Source: Lethocerus indicus (Eukaryota; Arthropoda; Insecta; Hemiptera; Belostomatidae). From it: a DNA stretch of 64,000 bases. Of this stretch, positions 56,471-64,000 are shown piece after piece (positions within the stretch are counted from its first letter, which is position 1; each line of letters begins with the position of its first letter). The position numbers and the translations under genes were made by a program. The stretch covers positions 19,610,246-19,674,245 of the forward strand of contig JACDQD010000006.1 in the NCBI GenBank assembly GCA_019843655.1, written 5' to 3'. The notes under the pieces are model-generated. The model was not told where the DNA came from and did not search any database. It saw only the letters and a list, made by a program, of their open reading frames with translations.

Positions 56471-59400
56471 TGTCTACCGGATTGGACTGCATTTGCGACC
56501 GATCCCCGATGCGAAACGTGTTGTAATTACGCGTTCAAGAGAGTTATTGAACTTATGAGCAAGGATGTCAGATGTCAAAATTCAGTCGTGGTAAACAGAA
56601 TATGCCCCTCAAATTCTCTCTAAAAATCCGTCCATTTCATAATTTTATTTATTATTACTTATTAAATGTGCAAATATAAACTAACTTAGATCAATAATAG
56701 TAATAAAAATAAAAGCAATAGCTATTTCTTCTACAGTCCTGGAATTAATCTATTTTGAATCGAGATAACTGTTTAGTGGTCCAATAATTCTCCACATGCA
56801 GATTTGGTCTCGCCGCTAGACAGGTTTCAGATTTTCCTTATCTTCAGTGGAGTTCCGCTACTGGAATAGTTAAGCGCTTGAGGCTATTTGTTACCAGAAT
56901 AGTCAACTTTTTCTTGTAATATGTGATGTTACCCACCCGTGAACGGAATTATCGTTATTTAATTGGAAGAAATGTCTAACCCGTTAACTTTCTAGACTAG
57001 TTGGCCTGAATGGTCCAACCGGGTTTCACAGCCAAACCTCTATTATTTCAAGCAAATGATCTCTGTATTTCTAAAATTTGTATGAAAATTTGACTCCTTC
57101 TTTTTTTGTATGAAACTCATTTAAATCGTATGAAATTGTAACAGCTTCCAACTTTCTGCACATCTATACAGTGTACTTATTTGTAATGCTGATTATATAC
57201 ATTAACGTTCCTGGGCCTGAGAATGTGTTTATGTTGGTTACAATTTAATTATATTTGTTGACTTTTCACAATATAACAGGTAGCAATATAATTAATTCTA
57301 TATTAATGAGGGCTCTTACGTTTTATATCGCTTTTAATGAAAACCTCTTATCGCATCTTGTAGAATGCTGAGTAGCTATTATAACTATAAAGAGATTGGA
57401 CACTCAAGGCGAGATATATTGATCTGGCATTGATTTGTTTTGATAAAGCACAATTATGCGTAATTGAAGTGGGCTCCTCGACAATGTCAAATCGTGCCGG
57501 AGATATTGTTTTAATGTTCGCAATAAACGTCCCATAGTTCATGGCGAAGAGGTCTTTTAATATCCAGAATCGCTCATGCTGGGTAGTAATAATAACTTCG
57601 TGTTATAATAAGTTTTGCTTATAGAGTATAATAGTGGACGAGTGGAGAGGCCGTAACACCTATTAATTTCTGGTTTATTCATTGAAATGTATCGGCGGGC
57701 GATATGTCCTTTTTGAATCCATTAATATTTCATCAGTCAAAAGGGAAATCCACAATTAGCCGCGGGCCTAGTTTAAGTACCATGTAAATGTATTTGTGTG
57801 AATTGAAATTTTCTAGTAAATACTTAAGGCCGAACTGATATAGCGCTGCTGTAAACCTAGTTGGGAAGGCTCTAAACTACCTTGAGGCTTAGGCATATAC
57901 TTCGGTGAAGCATTTTAACGCCGGATTTAATAATAAATCCCGCGGGTAAAGTTGGAGTTGACTTAAGCCGGCGAAGGTGTCTTAAATATGAGGGCGTGTA
58001 CTGGCTGAGGGATGCTGTGCTTGGCCCGGGGCTGGTTTCACAATTGGGTCCTTGTAACACACTGGCGCCGCCTCTCTTAGGAAACATTTAAGAAACTTCC
58101 CCCCACGTTATTACAGTCTCAGATGGAGGACCCAACTTCACTTCCTGTGAACTGCTCCTATGTTTCTGAACAGCAATGACCGATTTATAATTGAGTTTAA
58201 TCGGCGTTACCTACCTTATCCCGCCCGCAAATCCCCCAAACCAATTCCCTGACCCCATATGTCTTCTTCGGATTACGGGAGTGTTTTATGTTTAATCCAT
58301 AGGCATGCGCTGTTTCTTGCAATGGTTCCCTTTCTTTGTATATCACAGCATTCTTAGAATATTACGCGTGTTTTTTAATAGCGAATCGTTTGCTTATTAG
58401 GTAATAATACTCATATCTTGGTTTAATTAATCCACTGAGAGGAATTATGGGGAATAAAACTAATGGGCAGACACAGCACTAATGTGTTTATTATCCATTA
58501 TTGGTTATATGTATTGATAGAAGAGGCACAACGTTAATGCTAATGTGAGTATCTTATTATAAATCTATGTAAGAAACCCTTGAGTATCATCGTAACATAA
58601 AAAGAAATAAACATAAATTACTTAGTTTTCTTTGGGTAATTAATTTCCTTGACTCTAAATATTCCCGTTAGATGTGATGAAGCGTGTAGGAGTCCTTAAT
58701 TGAACAATTCCAAACAGTTAATGAAAAAAATATTTACTACCCCATTCTTGCGAATACAGAATTGGGAAATGTAAAAATTCTTTGTATTGAGTTACTCCTC
58801 TTAGTGTAAGATCCTTCTGAGAACTATAGGGAAGGAGTAAGCCTGGAGCCAAGGCGAGGAGGTAAGTTTATGACTGGGCTTCACAAAGTTTGCCTCGCTC
58901 CAACAATCTCCAGGCAGACTTATTATATCGTAGTTTATTAACACTTTTCATATTTTTCAACCTATTTAGCAGAACTGCACTTAAAGTGGTATTATTTATT
59001 GAAAATTAATTTTATTTTCGAGGCGTAATTTAAAAAACAGTTATTCATTTTAATTATGTTCTGTCGTTATTGAATTTTATATACTGCTATAATTAACACA
59101 CCTTTTATCTGAAAATTTTCAATTTTTTTAAAAATTATAATTCCACAGGTATGTTTGAACACATGTGTTATTAAACTCGATATCAATTTAACCGCCAAGA
59201 ACACTCCAATTGCACTCAGAATTTTCACAAATGTTTCAGAATATTCCACTGAACTGGCTAAAATATTATGTAATGTCATTTGTATTTTAATTTGAATAAT
59301 TTTAAACTTTTTTTTACCCTGTTACCTAAAATAACCCACCGTTTCAATATCGCGTTAGGCCACATGTTCTCGATAAGGCAGTTAATTGGGCGCTGCAATA

Positions 59401-62400
59401 AAATTAAATTTACCTTCGGTTAATAGTAGCTAATCACTTGAAACTGTACGAGCACATTTTTTTCCGAGCGTGAACAATTGCGTGCCACTTACTTTAAACG
59501 GTGTTTCAAAGAAAATGGTGTTTCACAATGAAAAACAATATATATGTTCATGGCTTCATATACAGAATACGAATTCTGCAGCCCTCCTCTTTATAAGGGA
59601 GGAAAATAAATATCATATTCTTCTATGATTACTATCAATTTGGGTTAGTAATTTAAACGAATTTTTGGGAAATTATGTCTCCTTTTCCCAAATAAAACTT
59701 GATACAATATGGCTGCTTAAGGTTTGTTTATAAATGAAGGCAATGCCGTTGAATATCGAACCTATGTTTCTTTAAACTTTGATGTGTTCGTATTCCTTCG
59801 TGCATTAAGAATTGAACGCGGCAAAGATAAACTTTACAACTAGGAAGAGCTGCATATGAGGAGAACAAGGATTCAAATAAGCTCAGTCTTATATCCTCGA
59901 CTAAATTTTAATCCCCTTATTTTCCTTCGCGTGTAATTAATTGAAGTCGCTCTCCTCAGGAGTTGAGGCGGGCAATCCGTTGCATATTTCAATGGGAAGC
60001 GGAAGTAAAGCTCGGCTGAGAAATTATTGAAACTCCGCCCCCTGCCGAGTTCGTTTCAACTGGCCCCCCGCCCCCACCCCCGCTCACCCGCTGGGTCCGA
60101 CAAAACTTAATATTACTTGAAAGTTGGTGTCTGGAGCGGTGGGGCCTCAGAGCATAACGAGGAGAACAAAGTTCTACTTTTAAAGGGATTAGCCCTGTCA
60201 AATAATTCCCAGCAAGTCCCACCCTCCCTCCTGACCTGATTCAACTTCCACATTCAATCCGGCAATAACCACCTTAGTTCCAGAATATTTATTTGAATTT
60301 AGATTTTAAACAGCCGGCCAATCGGTTTCCAATCAGTTGTAACAGTCTCTATCCTCCTCTAAACATAGTTTTTCATCATCAACCAAAATAATAACATCCA
60401 AGTCTGTCTGATATATTCAATGGGCATCGATAAAGTTGGTACAGGCAATTTTTATAATTTCTGCAATGTATTTATTCTTGCCATTTATTATTTCGTTGAC
60501 CATTCCATGAAACTTTACACACCCGGGCCTTATATATTTGGCTATCCATATGTCAAATATTAAAGTATAACAAAGAGTACTATATATGTAGCGATCACGA
60601 GTGTCGTTAGTAAATTGTTTAATACACGAAAAATACGGCGATAAATTCAATCGCTCAAATTGCTCAATGCAGGTATCTCAGACGACGGTTATGGACGCAA
60701 GCGATATCTAATGGTCAGGATACCGAACTAATACGGGAACGACTCCTGTTTCGCCCATTGATCACAGAGCTTTCCATTCATTCGCCGACAGGACTTGTAT
60801 ATGGAAGTATATCTAATAAAATTTAAAATTGCATTTCCATTTAGATACGAATATTATAGAATGTTCCAGACATATTTGTCAATATGCTTATGAAGATAAT
60901 AATAATAGTGCTAATTAGTATTTATTTAAACTTGGAATTGATTTGTTGTGGTTCGCAAGCTTTTTGTATCACCTTATATACTGGGAGGAAATTGATGCAA
61001 CTAGTATATATTTTTATTTTATGATAAATCCTGTAATTCACTGAAAATGCAGATAGATGAGACTAAACATTAGGTCTTACCAATTATTTTTCATCAGGAA
61101 CAAGGTTGGCAGGTTATCCTCAAAATAAAGCCTTTTAATTTTAAGTTATATATGTAGAATCTATCAAATTATACTTCTAATGTTCGTATCTGTATATTTT
61201 GTTCAAAGAGCCGGGCGAAATAATAGACAGGAGTTGGGAATTGGGTGAGAGGAGGTCCAATAATAGAGGCTTCACTCACAGACGCTCGCCCAAGGCGACG
61301 TCCTTGTCAGACCCCCAACCCACACGACTTCAGCGCAAGTGTAATGAATGTACCGCATAAAAGGGCATACGGGTCTCGTAGGCTTGTGGAAATTGAATGT
61401 GCAGCCGGGTGCCCCGATTTACTGGGCGGCCGGTTCTGTAAATCATTAAGAAGCGAAATTGTCGAGGAAGTAGGCAGAACGCGACGTCAAATAGCAAGAG
61501 GCTGTTCCGAAAATGAAACAAAGGGTACAAAAAAAAACTATTCACTTCGATCCCGGTTTATTGACCTCATCAGTGGGAAAAATAAATGATACTTTTTAGC
61601 ATTAAAAGAATAAAGGTGGACACTTGACCGGCAGTCGACCCCAGAAAAGTGTATGATCCCAGAGGAAGACCCCTCCGGTGGTGGTCATTTATCAACGGTG
61701 CTCTGACCGGGGGATGGTTCGGGCCAACAGCACAAGCCACCGGCAATCCGTCATTTAACCCGGACAATGAGGCCTAATATTTAATTGGTTAGTCTCTCGC
61801 CTAAAGGAGATAAATATTCCTGCGAGCACTTCCTCTCTCTTCCTCGCGCCAGCTGAGAAAACAGTTACCGGTAATGGGTCTTAATTACCCCAGTAGCTAA
61901 CGCCACCCCAATCTTTCACCGCCGCGTTCAATATCCGACCCAGGGTATCATAACTGGCCTCACGATTGGCTTAAAGCCTATTAGCTGTGTAACGAAAAAT
62001 GCGTAATATTGTCGAGTACGATACAATAAAGAAAGCAGTGCTATACTAATCAATATTAATGAAAACAATGTAAACAATAATTATGACTAGACTCACTCAC
62101 TCATTAAGATAGCAACCAACACAAGACGACTGTATTGACGGCTTGAAAATCGGACAAAGTCGATAATTCGATGGAGGCAGGAAAGAAATTTCGGTTCAAT
62201 GCGCCGAAGGACATAATTCTGGATTCCCTCAGAGCTGTTACAATAGTGGTTTTGCCCGGTCTGCTGTTTCAGCGGTGGCCCATTGTCCGCGGGGACAATG
62301 CGCGGCCATGTGCTATAACATGCACAAACTGCATACTATAGTCGCCAGACAGAGCGCTCTGTCCCACCAGAGAATGCCCTACTTCCTTTCAATGCTTTCC

Positions 62401-63584
62401 TTGTCCCACTCACTTCCATGTCAATGGTGCCGAGACGAAGGGATGATCAATGCATCTCTCTAATTGTTTTATTTTTTTATATTACGTCACCGACAGATAG
62501 GTTTAATGGCGGTTTTACCACAATTCAGTGATAACATTAAAGTTCTAGTTGACTCTGAATGTATTAAAAATATCGATTCGCCCCCGAAACGTAAGGCGTG
62601 GAAAAAGGAAGATAAAACGAGGGGACGCAATTAAAAGAAAGCCTAGTGTTTTTTTTTTACAAGTGGAATCCTCCCTCCGACCCACAAGTACCACCCTCCT
62701 CTAATTATAGGTGGAAATAAAATTTAAAATACAACGAGTAAAAATAAAGAAAGGATAAAACGGGGAATTACAACAGTTAAATAGTGTCGGACTTGTGTGT
62801 AGCTCCACAAGGGCGGGGCGGGGGGAGGGGTTGCCTATTTAATTCGGGTTTTAATCGGTGGCCCTAACTTGTGTTGACCTTTGAACCGTGCCCCCCCCCC
62901 ACCAACTCAAGCTCTAATTTACTCGACTAATTGCCTCCAAACCTTCCCTTATTCGTTCCCACGCCCTGTTCTCCGTTTTCTTACCGAATTAATGTAATTA
63001 CAAATAGAGATACCGGCCAGCGTTCGGATAATGGGCGGTCGCTAAAGGGTAAAGGAGGGAAAAACGGTATTCATAAAACGCCGGGTAATAGATTGCGGGA
63101 CGTGATGCATTAACACATGCTAATGGAGAGCAAACTACAATGTCCACTGCCTGTAACGTGCTCTATTTCGGTGGTATATTCTAATGAGTATAGAATAAAT
63201 TATTTTACATTATTAGTCAAGATTTCAAATTATGGACAGTCACTAACATTATATTGTTTTGCAGTTAATGTAAGTACCAAAATAGACAGTATTTTTCCAC
63301 ACCGGCGTTTGCCAACAGTACTGTCCAGAATTTCTATACGATACTGGGAGGCCCTCTAATTTAATTAATAATTTCATCAATAAAGCTGTGAAGTAAGGGG
63401 CTCTATTATCAATTAAGGGGCGAATGGTCCGGGGTTGGGGGGAGGGTGTGGGGTGGGCTATAGTGCGAGGGGTTCGATTATGTTAACAAGGTGGTGCCTG
63501 GGGTGTTAAGGCCGGCGGTGGCGGGACACGGAAATGGCCCAATCAAGGCTAAGTGGGCCCCCCACTGCACGCCTGCTGCGGGGC
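56471..63584. other. Non-coding right flank
   Basis: No gene is supported in about 7.1 kb. I looked for more aspartic protease exons upstream of D and saw none, so D appears to be the 5' end of the array. GC-rich patches occur at about 57960-58080, 60000-60230, 61240-61500, 61620-61960 and 62780-62940; their open frames lack domains and splice partners. Confidence 0.5.
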
Positions 63585-63585
63585 C

Positions 63586-63627
63586 TAAATATAGGCCGCA
63601 GCCCGGCCCTACCAGCCACTCTCACTA
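63586..63627 (+). promoter_or_regulatory. Possible plus-strand core promoter
   Basis: TAAATATA (63586-63593) lies in a GC-rich setting with an initiator-like TCACTA (622-627 within the 63 kb block) about 38 bp downstream. The GC island and TATA-like box suggest a gene reading out of the window to the right. The nearest downstream ATG (63730) opens only about 28 codons, so any coding region would be in a later exon. Speculative. Confidence 0.3.
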
Positions 63628-64000
63628 GCCACACTTACAGTTCATCAGCCACCACTGTCTATTATTAAAGCGTTACTCAGAGCCGAATCGATCCGTCCCG
63701 TATACGGTTCAGGGAAAATATCTGGAACATGTGTGAATCACGAGTGTTGAACCATCGAGTATTCCCATCTCACATTAACCCTTTGCACTCGTATGTCGCT
63801 GTATACGTGACATAATACATTCTGTCTGTACCGTACATTACAAAATTATAAAATATAGTTTAATTTATTGAAATAGCTTACTTATGTTTATTTAGCTTCG
63901 ATCGATTTAGTAATAAATAGATGTATTTGGATAGGCATTGTTATATAAAGATTTTATTCGCGCACAGAATTTTATGTTCGAATCTGCATTTTTAGATTAT

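Overview
This is eukaryotic nuclear DNA and looks like an arthropod, most likely an insect. It has spliced genes with GT-AG introns, TATA-type core promoters, AT-rich intergenic DNA with GC-rich islands, dispersed foldback repeats, and a standard metazoan tRNA-Lys(CUU). The species cannot be named from sequence alone. Clusters of cathepsin D/pepsin-like genes used for digestion are known in true bugs and some other insects, so a hemipteran-like source is an inference only.

The core of the window (about 18.0-56.5 kb) is a head-to-tail array of four pepsin-family (A1) aspartic protease genes, all on the minus strand. In transcription order they are D (56327-49139, 585 aa), C (47311-35572, 391 aa), B (34800-29332, 391 aa) and A (23891-18085, 377 aa). 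I rebuilt all 36 exons by hand. Every gene has nine coding exons, and the eight introns fall at the same places with the same phases (2,0,1,0,2,2,0,0), so the array arose by tandem duplication. Each encodes a signal peptide, a propeptide exon and both catalytic Asp motifs. No frameshift or internal stop was found, so all four look like secreted zymogens. None has the proline-rich loop or the glycosylation pattern of lysosomal cathepsin D, which suggests secreted digestive enzymes.

The paralogues differ in informative ways. D carries an extra C-terminal tail of about 190 residues built around a 13-residue repeat rich in His, Asp, Tyr, Gly and Ser. B has lost a cysteine pair next to the second catalytic Asp and has an altered second psi-loop motif. 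C and D have changed active-site flaps. A TATA or TATA-like box lies about 46-68 bp before each ATG, with GATA-type sites just upstream, as expected of gut-expressed insect genes.

Other features are a tRNA-Lys(CUU) nested on the opposite strand in an intron of D, three copies of a foldback (MITE-like) repeat family, two (AT)n tracts, a 60-bp direct duplication, a 14-bp tandem repeat, and a possible plus-strand promoter near the right edge. The left 18 kb and right 7.5 kb contain no gene I can support.
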